64,000 nucleotides of DNA, from contig CAMNLR010000149.1 of NCBI GenBank assembly GCA_946543465.1, positions 1 to 64,000 on the forward strand. Reading direction: 5' to 3'. The stretch comes from CAG-791 sp002390025 (lineage in GTDB: Bacteria > Bacillota > Clostridia > Lachnospirales > Lachnospiraceae). This document shows, piece by piece, positions 8,460 through 16,934 of the stretch (position 1 is the first letter of the stretch; each line of letters opens with the position of its first letter). The notes under the pieces were generated by a model. The model was given only the letters and a program-made list of their open reading frames with translations. It did not search any database and was not told the origin of the DNA. The translations under genes and the position numbers were made by a program.

Positions 8460-9722
8460 ATGTACAGGGTGAAGAATAATCGTTGCAAATATCTGGCCGC
8501 ATTATTGCTGGCCCTTGTTGTGTTGATGGCGGGATGCGGCAGAACAGCTTCCGCTCCGGCAGCCGAGCAGGCTTCCGAGGATATGACAGAAGCCGCACAG
8601 GCGGCAGATACGGCGGCTGAGGCAGCCGCTGAAGAGGAAGAGAAGATCACACCTGAGAATGCCCTGGTAGGACTCTGTTTCGCCAGGTCGGAGACGGGCG
8701 ACAACGAGTATTTGTACCATGCTCTGCAGGATGAGCTCGTACTGCACGGTTTTACGGCCGCCAATATTGTTGCGAAAGATCTGACCGGCAGAGATGAGAG
8801 GCAGCAGGAGGAGATCGATGAATGCCTGGCGCAGGGATGCTCGCTGATGATCGTGGCCGCAGTGGATGACGGGGATATTCCGGAAATCACTGACAAGGTG
8901 GCGTCGGCAGAAGCAGGGGTGGTGTTTGTGAACTGCACTCCCGACAGCGAGGAAATTCTCCGCTGGAGCGAGCAGGATCTGAACGCTGTCTGGATCGGCT
9001 CCACGTATGACCAGCAGCTGGCCATTCAGATGAATCTTCTGTACGATTACAGCGGGACGGACCGCGGCCTGGACTTTAATGAAGACGGCCATGTCGGAGC
9101 GCTGCTGATCGGAGGCGGTGAAGAGGCGCGCAGGGCACTTGAGGAGACTGTGCGCGATCTGGGCTCAGAGCTTCAGATTCTGGGAGAGACGGAGTCCTCC
9201 GATCCGGAGGAGATATCCGCTTATACACAGGAAATCCTGAATACACACAAAAAAGAGGCGGAACTTGTCCTCTGCAGCAGCGAGAGTAATGCTCTTGCGG
9301 CCTCGGACGGTGTCCAGCTTCGGCACAGGCTTGTCGGCAGGGACATCCTGGTCATCGGGCTGGGAACCCACGAGGATACCTGTACTGCCATCATCAACAA
9401 GCTGATGAGCGGATCGACTTTTGTGGATTTTTATGAGCAGGCCAAGCTCACCGCAGTTGCCGCGAAAGATGTGGTTGAGGGAAATCAGGCACAGAAAACG
9501 ATCGCCGATGTTATTTTCAAGGTGACAGAGGATAACGCGCAGGAAGTCCTTGATCAGCTCTGGAAGACCAGGAGCGAGACCGCCGGAGAGGAAAGCACCG
9601 GCGGGGAGGAAGCGGCTGAACCTGAAGAAGATGCCGATGATGGAGAAAATGCTGATACAGCAGAAGAGGCGGATTCGGAGGAAGACACTGATTCTGGGGA
9701 AGAGACTGACTCTGAGGAATAA
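8460..9722 (+). CDS. Orphan periplasmic-binding-protein-like lipoprotein with acidic tail
   Basis: A 420-residue exported lipoprotein. The signal peptide ends in LMAGC, so Cys26 is the lipid attachment site. After an Ala/Glu linker comes a sugar-binding type periplasmic domain (about 60-365: GLCFARSETGDNEYLYHALQ pattern, LMIVAAVDDG, GHVGALLIGGGEEA, VIGLG). The last 45 or so residues are nearly all Glu, Asp, Ala, Ser and Gly. AGGGAGG stands seven bases before the ATG. No ABC ATPase or permease lies nearby, so it either serves a distant transporter or acts as a sensor partner. The ligand is unknown. Confidence 0.8.
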   Translation: MYRVKNNRCKYLAALLLALVVLMAGCGRTASAPAAEQASEDMTEAAQAADTAAEAAAEEEEKITPENALVGLCFARSETGDNEYLYHALQDELVLHGFTAANIVAKDLTGRDERQQEEIDECLAQGCSLMIVAAVDDGDIPEITDKVASAEAGVVFVNCTPDSEEILRWSEQDLNAVWIGSTYDQQLAIQMNLLYDYSGTDRGLDFNEDGHVGALLIGGGEEARRALEETVRDLGSELQILGETESSDPEEISAYTQEILNTHKKEAELVLCSSESNALAASDGVQLRHRLVGRDILVIGLGTHEDTCTAIINKLMSGSTFVDFYEQAKLTAVAAKDVVEGNQAQKTIADVIFKVTEDNAQEVLDQLWKTRSETAGEESTGGEEAAEPEEDADDGENADTAEEADSEEDTDSGEETDSEE

Positions 9723-9870
9723 AGGCTCCGGCAGTTTAACGCTTGCCGGGGATGCCCGTGTTTGCAGGGCACAGGATCCGCGGACGGGTCTTGAATAGGA
9801 CGGTACGAGTTTCAGGAGTTCAGGAGTTCTTTAAAAGACGCCGCTTACAGGGCGGCATGGAGGAAAGTGA

Positions 9871-11718
9871 ATGGATTTTCAGAAATTTTTTGATGGAGAT
9901 CTTTTCGACGCATATAAATATATGGGAGCGCATGTGCAGGACGGCGGTGTAGTGTTCCGCACATATGCACCCCAGGCAAACAAAGTCTGCATTATCGGGG
10001 AGTTCAATAACTGGACAGAGGAAGAAATGAAAATGCCTGTCCACTTCCAGTTCTATGAGATCTTTGTGGAAAATGCAAAGCCCGGCCAGATGTACAAATA
10101 TGTCATCTACGGAAAAAACGGACGCGTGGAGCACTGCGATCCCTACGGATTCGGCATGGAACTGCGCCCCAACTTTGCCTCGATCGTCCGTGATCTCGAT
10201 GCCTATACCTTCACCGATGAGGAGTGGATGAAGAGGAGGACGCGCTGCTACAACACGCCCCTCAATATCTATGAACTGCATCTGGGGTCCTTCAGGCGCA
10301 ACGAGGCCGATCCCAACGGCTGGTATACCTATGAGGACATCGCGGATGAGCTCATCGACTATGTGAAATCCAACGGTTATACACATGTTGAGTTCCTGCC
10401 TCTGTCGGAGCATCCCTTCGATGGAAGCTGGGGTTATCAGAGCACAGGCTTTTTCAGCCCCACCTCCCGCTATGGCACGGCGCAGCAGCTTCAGAAGCTG
10501 ATCGACCGCCTGCACAATGCGGGGATCGGTGCCATCATAGACTTTGTGCCCGCGCATTTTGCCCTGGATTACTATGGACTGCGCCAGTACGACGGCTCAG
10601 AACTGTACGAGTATCCGCCCAGCGATGTCTCCGACAGCGAGTGGGGCAGCTGCAACTTTATCTTTGCCCGCCGCGAGGTGGCCTGCTTCATGCAGTCTGC
10701 CGCCAATTACTGGCTCACGGAGTATCACTTTGACGGCCTTCGCATGGATGCCATCAGCCGTGTCATCTACTGGATGGGCAATGAGCTCCGCGGCGTCAAT
10801 GAGACTGCAGTGGCTTTCCTGAAAAAAATGAATGCCGGCATTCACAGACTGCATCCGACCGCCATGCTGATCGCGGAAGACAGCACCTCTTTCCCGGGAT
10901 GCACAAAGCCTGCCGAAGAGGGAGGCCTGGGCTTCGATTACAAATGGGATCTGGGCTGGATGAATGACACCCTGGATTATTTCATGAAGACCTCAGACGA
11001 GCGCTCCAAGCGCCCCGAGCTTCTGACATTCTCCATGTACTATTTTTACAATGAGCGCCATCTGCTCCCTCTGTCCCACGATGAGGTCGTGCACGGGAAG
11101 CGGACGATCATCGACAAGATTTTCGGCTCCTATGAGGAAAAGTTCCCTCAGCTGCGCTCGCTGTACCTGTATATGTATGTCCACCCCGGCAAGAAACTCA
11201 ACTTCATGGGCAATGAGATCGCCATGTTCCGGGAGTGGGACGAGACCAGGGAGCCCGACAATTTCCTGCTCAAGTATCCCATGCATGACTCCTTCCACCA
11301 GTACATGATCGGTCTGAACAGGATCTACCGCGAATATGGCGCCCTGTCTTCTGCAGACTATGATCCTGCAGGCTTTGCCTGGCTTGCCATGAACGACCAG
11401 GGGCACGATGTGTTCGGCATCCGCAGAAACTCTGCGGCAGGGATTGCGGCATCGGGCACCGGCAGGGTCGGCGGAACCGGTGCTTCTGACAGGGGTACCT
11501 GTGACGTCGCGGCAATTTTCAACTTCTCTAACCGCGTACGCAAACTGACCCTCAAGCCTGAACAATCGGAGGAGTGGACCCTTATTTTCCATACGGAGTG
11601 GGAGCGCTGGAGCGGGCAGAAAAAAGAAGAGCCCGAGAAGATCAAAGTGACGGCGCAAGTGCCTGTCACACTGGAACTTCTCCCCTTCAGCGGCGCCCTG
11701 TACAGCATCCGTCCCTGA
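9871..11718 (+). CDS. glgB: 1,4-alpha-glucan branching enzyme
   Basis: A 615-residue GH13 enzyme that introduces alpha-1,6 branches into glycogen. An N-terminal CBM48 domain (FRTYAPQANKVCIIGEFNNW) is followed by the catalytic barrel with YELHLGSF, DFVPAHFA, nucleophile Asp293 in LRMDAIS, acid/base Glu336 in IAEDST and Asp404 in LSHDEVVHGK. All catalytic residues are present. Near residue 530 the C-terminal domain carries a Gly/Ala/Thr-rich insertion not usual for GlgB. GGAGG precedes ATG 9871. The other glycogen synthesis genes are absent from the window; malQ appears 52 kb away. Confidence 0.95.
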   Translation: MDFQKFFDGDLFDAYKYMGAHVQDGGVVFRTYAPQANKVCIIGEFNNWTEEEMKMPVHFQFYEIFVENAKPGQMYKYVIYGKNGRVEHCDPYGFGMELRPNFASIVRDLDAYTFTDEEWMKRRTRCYNTPLNIYELHLGSFRRNEADPNGWYTYEDIADELIDYVKSNGYTHVEFLPLSEHPFDGSWGYQSTGFFSPTSRYGTAQQLQKLIDRLHNAGIGAIIDFVPAHFALDYYGLRQYDGSELYEYPPSDVSDSEWGSCNFIFARREVACFMQSAANYWLTEYHFDGLRMDAISRVIYWMGNELRGVNETAVAFLKKMNAGIHRLHPTAMLIAEDSTSFPGCTKPAEEGGLGFDYKWDLGWMNDTLDYFMKTSDERSKRPELLTFSMYYFYNERHLLPLSHDEVVHGKRTIIDKIFGSYEEKFPQLRSLYLYMYVHPGKKLNFMGNEIAMFREWDETREPDNFLLKYPMHDSFHQYMIGLNRIYREYGALSSADYDPAGFAWLAMNDQGHDVFGIRRNSAAGIAASGTGRVGGTGASDRGTCDVAAIFNFSNRVRKLTLKPEQSEEWTLIFHTEWERWSGQKKEEPEKIKVTAQVPVTLELLPFSGALYSIRP

Positions 11719-11857
11719 TCAGCGGGGAGCTTATATGCGCAGAGCGGCTGCAGACATCCTGTGATCGCATTGGCGACGCTCTTTCGAGCGGTATGTTCCA
11801 TGATCGAAAAGGACGAGAAAATACGGCAAAAAGCTGCTTTTGTCAGACAGGAAGAAA

Positions 11858-12601
11858 ATGAAGAAAGCAATCATCAACATATTACTGATCGTTTTTCTGG
11901 GAGTACTGCTCTACAGCGGTTACCGTCTCTTCAGCATCTATTCGGAATACCGCAAGGGACGCGTTCTGTATGAAAAGACTTCGGACCAGTTTATGACAGA
12001 AAAGGAAGAGAGCGGGGAGGAGATCGAGACCGCACCGATCGAGATCGATTTTGAAAGCCTGCTCAAGGAAAACCCGGATGTGGCGGGATGGATCTACTGC
12101 CCTGATACCGTCGTCAACTACCCTGTCATGCACGGCGAGGACAATGATTTGTATCTGCACCACATGGTGAACAGGGAATACAATTTTGCCGGCTGTATCT
12201 TCGAGGACTGCGACAATGCCCGCGGACAGACAGACCCGGCGACGATCCTGTACGGACACAGTATGAACGATGGATCCATGTTTGCCATGATCCACGAATA
12301 CACCAAACAGGAGTATTACGATGAACATCCGACCATGTGGTATCTGACCCCTACGCAGAATTACCGCCTCAACCTGGTGGCGGGATTTGTCGCAGAGGAG
12401 GACGATCCGGTCTACAATCTGTTTCAGACACCTCAGGAGATGCAGGCATACCTCAAGGAGGCATTGGACAAGTCCACCTTTCAATCGGATAAACAGTATT
12501 ATCTGGAAACAGTCGACAGGATCATTGTCCTCTCGACCTGTGCCTATGAGTTCAATAACGCGCGCTATATCCTGATCGCCGTACCTATTCCGATCGGATA
12601 A
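11858..12601 (+). CDS. srtB: Class B sortase
   Basis: A 247-residue membrane-anchored transpeptidase. An N-terminal uncleaved signal anchor (about residues 3-22) is followed by the sortase barrel with His134 in LYGHSM, Cys228 in VLSTCAYEF and Arg236 in NARYILIA, the complete catalytic triad. Spacing and sequence fit class B, which attaches a few surface proteins, often haem-related or pilus subunits, to peptidoglycan. I prefer ATG 11858 (AGGAAG just upstream) to TTG 11840. No protein with a sorting signal is encoded nearby, so the substrate must be elsewhere in the genome. Confidence 0.92.
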   Translation: MKKAIINILLIVFLGVLLYSGYRLFSIYSEYRKGRVLYEKTSDQFMTEKEESGEEIETAPIEIDFESLLKENPDVAGWIYCPDTVVNYPVMHGEDNDLYLHHMVNREYNFAGCIFEDCDNARGQTDPATILYGHSMNDGSMFAMIHEYTKQEYYDEHPTMWYLTPTQNYRLNLVAGFVAEEDDPVYNLFQTPQEMQAYLKEALDKSTFQSDKQYYLETVDRIIVLSTCAYEFNNARYILIAVPIPIG

Positions 12602-12700
12602 AAAAACCACGTGGCGGAAAATAACACTTTTTGCCCGCAGGTCCTTTTTCGGCGCGCCGGCAGCAGTACTGCATACAGAAAAACCATATAACTGCACTGA

Positions 12701-12731
12701 AAAAGCCAGAGGAAGAGCGCCTCTGGCTTTT
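12701..12731. terminator. Bidirectional terminator between srtB and the thioesterase gene
   Basis: Perfect twelve-pair stem AAAAGCCAGAGG (12701-12712) with CCTCTGGCTTTT (12720-12731). A and T runs flank the stem so it can work on both strands, as expected between convergent genes. The rest of the 12602-12904 gap holds nothing I can identify. Confidence 0.88.
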
Positions 12732-12904
12732 ATCAATATGGTTATATCTTGATGTGGGGAAGACCGCGATTTTTTTGTACAAAACCCGCGGCCTGAGCCG
12801 CAGAATACGCGCGTAAAGAAGGAAACCTGATTCATTTATGAAAAAAACTCAGCCCGGGGCAAAGGATTAACGCGCAAAAAGGGTATCCGCCCCATCAAAC
12901 ATCT

Positions 12905-13315
12905 TCATGACCTGGCGGGCAGCTTGTACCCGTTTGTAGAGACTTCGGCGATCTTTGTGCCCAGCTCATCTGTGATGCGCACTTTATAGAAGGAGGTCGC
13001 CCTGCCATCCTTGAGGACCTCGGCTTCGCCGATCAGTATCTTTCCCTTTGCGGCCCCCAGAAAGTTGATCTGACTGGAAAGCGTGACTGTGGCACTCTTG
13101 TCATACTCGTAATTTGTCGCGACTGCGAAAGCAAAATCAGCCATGGTATAGTAGACGGCGCCCATGACCCTGTTGACAGCATTTATATGCCTTTCATCTA
13201 TTTTCAGCGTAACTTTTGCATATCCGGGCCGGGCGTCCGCGATCTCGATGCCGGTCGTCCCGGTCGCGTATGCGTCGTTTTGAAAAAAATTCCTGACTTC
13301 ATCAAGTGTCTGCAT
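12905..13315 (-). CDS. Hotdog-fold thioesterase (PaaI/4HBT-like)
   Basis: A 136-residue protein of the hotdog superfamily, likely an acyl-CoA thioesterase. The segment NRVMGAVYYTMADFAFAVATN (just after residue 45) matches the PaaI-type helix with its Gly and Asp, and the later strands IGEAEVLKDGRATSFYKV fit the core sheet. The start is ATG at 13315, seven bases after AGGAG on the minus strand; a longer frame reaching 13372 has no ribosome site. It is transcribed divergently from the CobW-like gene. Substrate cannot be told from sequence. Confidence 0.8.
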   Translation of the reverse strand: MQTLDEVRNFFQNDAYATGTTGIEIADARPGYAKVTLKIDERHINAVNRVMGAVYYTMADFAFAVATNYEYDKSATVTLSSQINFLGAAKGKILIGEAEVLKDGRATSFYKVRITDELGTKIAEVSTNGYKLPARS

Positions 13316-13613
13316 CTGATAACTCCTGTAAATGATAGATAACGGGATCCTATTCTCTGCAGAGAACATCAAACGCTATCCTATCACAAAAACAGAAACT
13401 ATTCCATGAAAAGATGTTGAAATCTTTGAGGGCAGGAATCCTTCAAAAAATATCCGGATATGCATTTCCGCAATCTGCAGCATGTATTTTTAACGTCTTG
13501 CAAAAATGCATGGGAAATAGGATAATGAGATTCGTGCCGGAAAACGGACGACGGCGGCGGGACTGCCTGTGAAACAAGGGGAGTCCGCAGAGGCCGCGGG
13601 AAGGGAGAAGCAT

Positions 13614-14594
13614 ATGCCGCAGATAGACCTGATCACAGGATTTCTGGGATCCGGAAAGACAACTTTTATCAAGAAATACGCGAGGTTTCTGATCGATCAG
13701 GGACTGACAGTGGGAATTCTGGAAAATGATTACGGTGCGATCAATATCGATATGGTGCTCCTGGAGGATCTGATGGGAGACAACTGCGATGTGGAGATGA
13801 TCGTGGGCGGAGACGGAATCATCTCTCACAGGCGCCGGTTTGCCACCAAGCTGATCTCCATGGCAATGATGGGATTTGACCGCATCATCGTGGAACCTTC
13901 CGGCATATACGATACAGATGAATTTTTTGACGCCATGTCGGAAGAGCCTCTGTGCAAATGGTATACACCGGGCAGCCTTGTGGCTATCGTCGATGCGGGA
14001 ATGGAGGATGAACTCTCTGAGGAGTCGGAGTACCTGCTGGTCTCACAGACAGCCAATGCAGGTAAGATCGTGCTCAGCCATTGTCAGGATCTGGAGGGGA
14101 CAGAAACTCCGGCGGAGACAAGAGACCGCATTCTGAAACACCTCAACCGTGCCCTGGAAAAGTTCCAGTGCGACAGGCGCCTGGATGCGCAGGACATACT
14201 GGTCAGGGACTGGGAGGCACTGACCAAAGAGGACTTTGCCTCGATCGTCATGGGCGGTATGATCCCGGCGGATCATGTCAAGATCCCTGTGGAGCATGAG
14301 AACGGCTACGGTACCCTGTTTTATTTCGGAACACACATGGACGGGGAAAAACTGCGCAGGTGCATCGCAGAGACCCTGGAAAATCCTGCCTGCGGAAATG
14401 TCATGCGCATCAAGGGATTCGTCCGGACAGGTGAGGACAGCCGTGTGCAGATCAACGCGACCCGCAGAGAGACCAGGATTGAGCCGACTGTCTTTGCGAG
14501 GGAAGTACTGATCGTGACAGGAGAGGACTTGCACCGGGACTGCATCGATGCGATCTGGGCAGAGGATTCGGAGATTATCACTCCCGGCGCATAA
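13614..14594 (+). CDS. CobW/COG0523-like GTPase with missing family motifs
   Basis: A 326-residue P-loop protein beginning MPQIDLITGFLGSGKTTF; the Walker A (residues 9-17) and overall order match the G3E GTPases that deliver metals to enzymes. Two family marks are absent: where CxCC normally lies the chain reads MIVGGDGIISHRRR, and the guanine-specificity motif NKxD is replaced by SHCQDL. Walker B-like FDRIIVEPSG is present. ATG 13614 follows AGGGAG; the frame extends upstream to GTG 13569 without a ribosome site. It may be a divergent subgroup that binds another nucleotide or does not handle metal through that Cys motif. Confidence 0.75.
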   Translation: MPQIDLITGFLGSGKTTFIKKYARFLIDQGLTVGILENDYGAINIDMVLLEDLMGDNCDVEMIVGGDGIISHRRRFATKLISMAMMGFDRIIVEPSGIYDTDEFFDAMSEEPLCKWYTPGSLVAIVDAGMEDELSEESEYLLVSQTANAGKIVLSHCQDLEGTETPAETRDRILKHLNRALEKFQCDRRLDAQDILVRDWEALTKEDFASIVMGGMIPADHVKIPVEHENGYGTLFYFGTHMDGEKLRRCIAETLENPACGNVMRIKGFVRTGEDSRVQINATRRETRIEPTVFAREVLIVTGEDLHRDCIDAIWAEDSEIITPGA

Positions 14595-14600
14595 AAAACG

Positions 14601-14638
14601 AGAGCGAAAAATAAGGCAGCGGCCTTATTTTTCGCTCT
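14601..14638. terminator. Bidirectional terminator between convergent genes
   Basis: Sixteen-pair perfect stem, AGAGCGAAAAATAAGG (14601-14616) with CCTTATTTTTCGCTCT (14623-14638), A-rich before and T-rich after. It serves the CobW-like gene and the minus-strand gene ending at 14687. Confidence 0.93.
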
Positions 14639-14686
14639 TTTCCGTTCATTTCAAATATTGAAAAATGTAATCAGAGGACTTCCGTG

Positions 14687-15451
14687 TCACTCGAAATCAT
14701 CGATCAATTCTCCCTCTAAATATTCGTATTCTTCCTCCTCTTCATAGTATTCTTCCTCCTCTTCATAGTATTCTTCGTCCTCGTCCTCGTATTCTTCCTC
14801 CTCATACTCATACTCCTCCTCATAGTATTCCTCATCCTCATATTCTTCTTCGGATTCCTCTTCCGCCTCCCGGGCAGTTTCTGCTGTTTGGGAGGTGGAA
14901 CCGTCAGTTTTTTCCATCGCAGCATTTTCGCTCATGGTGACGGCTTTCTGCCTGTCCGCTTCGGTTTCTGCAGCAGGAGCTTTTACTGTGTTTGCGGATG
15001 AAGGGGATTCTTCCGGTGCCGGGCTGTAGGTTTCGGCACTTTTTCCGCGCAGAGAGGAGAGGATTCCCGCGCCCGGGTAGGAGCCTGCCATGCGGGCATT
15101 AAAATACATAATGACGAGCAGGCATACGGCGGCGCCGGCTATGGTGAGGGCGGGGCGGATCAGTCTGCCGGGGGAGAAATCGGATTTGGATTTAGGAATA
15201 AAGGGAGCAGCTTGTGGCGCGGCCCACTTTTCAGCGGCCTGCTTTTCGGGAGCCCGTTTTTCGACGGCCTGTTTTTCGAAAGCCCGTTTTTCGGCAGCCT
15301 GTTTTTCGAAAGCCCCTTCTTCAAGACCGGTATCCGGGGAAAGGGGAGCAGATGCTGTGTCAGACAGAGTGTCCGGGGATTGTTCGATCACATGGGTTGT
15401 TTTCGGCGGATTGGTTTTGCGCCTTTTTCTTCTATGTTTTTTTTGACTCAT
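14687..15451 (-). CDS. Membrane protein with Lys/Glu repeats and a Glu/Tyr-rich tail
   Basis: I do not recognise a family. The 254-residue chain has a very basic start (KKHRRKRRKT), a repeated segment around residues 46-75 built from units like FEKQAAEKRA, one hydrophobic helix near 100-117 (ALTIAGAAVCLLVIMYF), a Ser/Ala/Glu linker and a final 60 residues composed almost only of Glu, Tyr and Asp in repeats such as EEEYYEEEEEYEY. With its N-terminus inside, the acidic tail would be extracellular or cell-wall facing. AGAGGA precedes the ATG. The repeats in DNA suggest slippage. Possible cation binding or electrostatic role is speculation. Confidence 0.7.
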   Translation of the reverse strand: MSQKKHRRKRRKTNPPKTTHVIEQSPDTLSDTASAPLSPDTGLEEGAFEKQAAEKRAFEKQAVEKRAPEKQAAEKWAAPQAAPFIPKSKSDFSPGRLIRPALTIAGAAVCLLVIMYFNARMAGSYPGAGILSSLRGKSAETYSPAPEESPSSANTVKAPAAETEADRQKAVTMSENAAMEKTDGSTSQTAETAREAEEESEEEYEDEEYYEEEYEYEEEEYEDEDEEYYEEEEEYYEEEEEYEYLEGELIDDFE

Positions 15452-15782
15452 GAGAGATTCCTCTGACTTTGAACGGCACAGGCCGCTTTCTTACAGAAAT
15501 GTTGCTTGGTCATCCGTAAATCGGTCCCTCTTATTATATACAGTTTGTGAAGAGGGTTCTACTGAAAAATGTCTTCGGCGGCATTTTGGCACCCCTTCAG
15601 CCTGGGCGGATCCCGGGTCCGGTGAGTCCTGAAAGACCAGCCGGCGCATTCCTGTGACTGCAGATAACAGTCGTAACAGTCGTGTGAGGCTTCACCAAAA
15701 TGACTATTTACCGGTTCCATGTTATAATGTCGGTGCGAATAAGAGACCGGGGACTGGTTTTCAGTATTGAACGGAGTTTGAA
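15452..15782. other. Intergenic region before the DUF362 gene
   Basis: This 331-base divergent gap holds a tandem nonamer AACAGTCGT (15666-15674 and 15675-15683) and a likely promoter for the + strand gene, TATAAT at 15723-15728 with a weak TGACTA 16 bases upstream at 15701. On the minus strand ATTATA (15533-15538, read as TATAAT) may serve the acidic membrane protein. No gene is seen. Confidence 0.5.
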
Positions 15783-16919
15783 ATGAAACAGAATCATGGA
15801 AAATCGGGATTAACTGCTGACAGAGACAAGAAGATCTGGAAGATTTTCGGCACGGACTATAAGGAAATGACAAAGAAGATCCTTGCCGCTGCCGACCTTG
15901 CGGCAAGGATCGGAGACAAAAAGGCCAGGATCGGCATCAAGCCCAATCTTGTCGTGGCATCTCCGGCGCAGTTCGGGGGCACAACGCACCCGGAAGTTGT
16001 TGCCGGGATCATTGAATATCTGCAGGAGAGAGACTTCTCGAATATTATTATTGCAGAGGGCTCCTGGGTGGGAGACCGCACTGCACTGGCCTTCGACTAT
16101 TGCGGCTATAACACACTGTCAGAGCAGTACGGCGTGCCGCTTGTCGATACACAGAAGGAGAAATGGCATGAAGTCGACTGCGCGGGCATGAAGCTCCAGA
16201 TCACAAATGTGGTCGACAGGATTGATTTTCTGATCAACGTGCCGGTCATGAAGGGGCACTGCCAAACCAAGATGACCTGCGCCCTCAAGAACATGAAGGG
16301 CCTGCTGCCCAACAAAGAGAAGAGCCGCTTTCACCGCATGGGCCTGCACAAACCGATCGCGCACCTGCAGTGCGGTATCCATCAGGATTTCATTGTCGTC
16401 GATCATATCTGCGGGGATCTGGACTTCGAGGAGGGCGGAAACCCTGTCGTCCGCAACTGTGTCATGGCGGCCTCAGATCCTGTCCTTGTGGACAGTTATG
16501 CCTGCCATCTGATGCAGTATGATGTCGACGAGGTGCCCTATGTGCGCCTTGCGGAAAGACTGGGCGCGGGCACGACAGATCTTTCTCAGGCGGAGATCAT
16601 CCGGCTCAACGTCGGCAGCGAGGAGGAGGAACTTCCCCGCCAGGACCGCATCCTGGAGGTCTCCTATGCTGTCGAGGAGGTCGATTCCTGCAGTGCCTGT
16701 TACGGAAACCTTGTCCATGCCCTGAATCTTCTCAGGGAGGAAGGGCTTCTTGACAGACTTCACGACCGCATTGCCATTGGACAGGGCATGCAGGGGAAAA
16801 CCGGCACTCTCGGGATCGGACGCTGTACAAAGGATTTTGATACCTGTATCATGGGATGTCCCCCTGAACCGGAAAAAATCTATGACGAACTGAAGGCATA
16901 CATTCTGGCACATGCATGA
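15783..16919 (+). CDS. DUF362 domain-containing protein
   Basis: A 378-residue cytoplasmic protein matching the DUF362 family: GIKPNLV near residue 55, the central INVPVMKGHCQTKMTCALKN, then MKGLLP and HRMGLHKPIAHL. No ferredoxin domain is fused at the C-terminus, unlike many relatives, although CSACYGN and CTKDFDTCIMGCPPEP near the end bring several cysteines together that could hold a metal or cluster. The family's biochemical role is not established. GGAG stands shortly before ATG 15783. The CapA-like gene follows 15 bases later, so they may be cotranscribed. Confidence 0.85.
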   Translation: MKQNHGKSGLTADRDKKIWKIFGTDYKEMTKKILAAADLAARIGDKKARIGIKPNLVVASPAQFGGTTHPEVVAGIIEYLQERDFSNIIIAEGSWVGDRTALAFDYCGYNTLSEQYGVPLVDTQKEKWHEVDCAGMKLQITNVVDRIDFLINVPVMKGHCQTKMTCALKNMKGLLPNKEKSRFHRMGLHKPIAHLQCGIHQDFIVVDHICGDLDFEEGGNPVVRNCVMAASDPVLVDSYACHLMQYDVDEVPYVRLAERLGAGTTDLSQAEIIRLNVGSEEEELPRQDRILEVSYAVEEVDSCSACYGNLVHALNLLREEGLLDRLHDRIAIGQGMQGKTGTLGIGRCTKDFDTCIMGCPPEPEKIYDELKAYILAHA

Positions 16920-16934
16920 CAGGAAACTCCATGT

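Noticed and set aside
15212..15466. Overlapping + strand frames with Phe-rich repeats
   Set aside because: They are the antisense reading of the Lys/Glu repeats in the minus-strand membrane protein gene.
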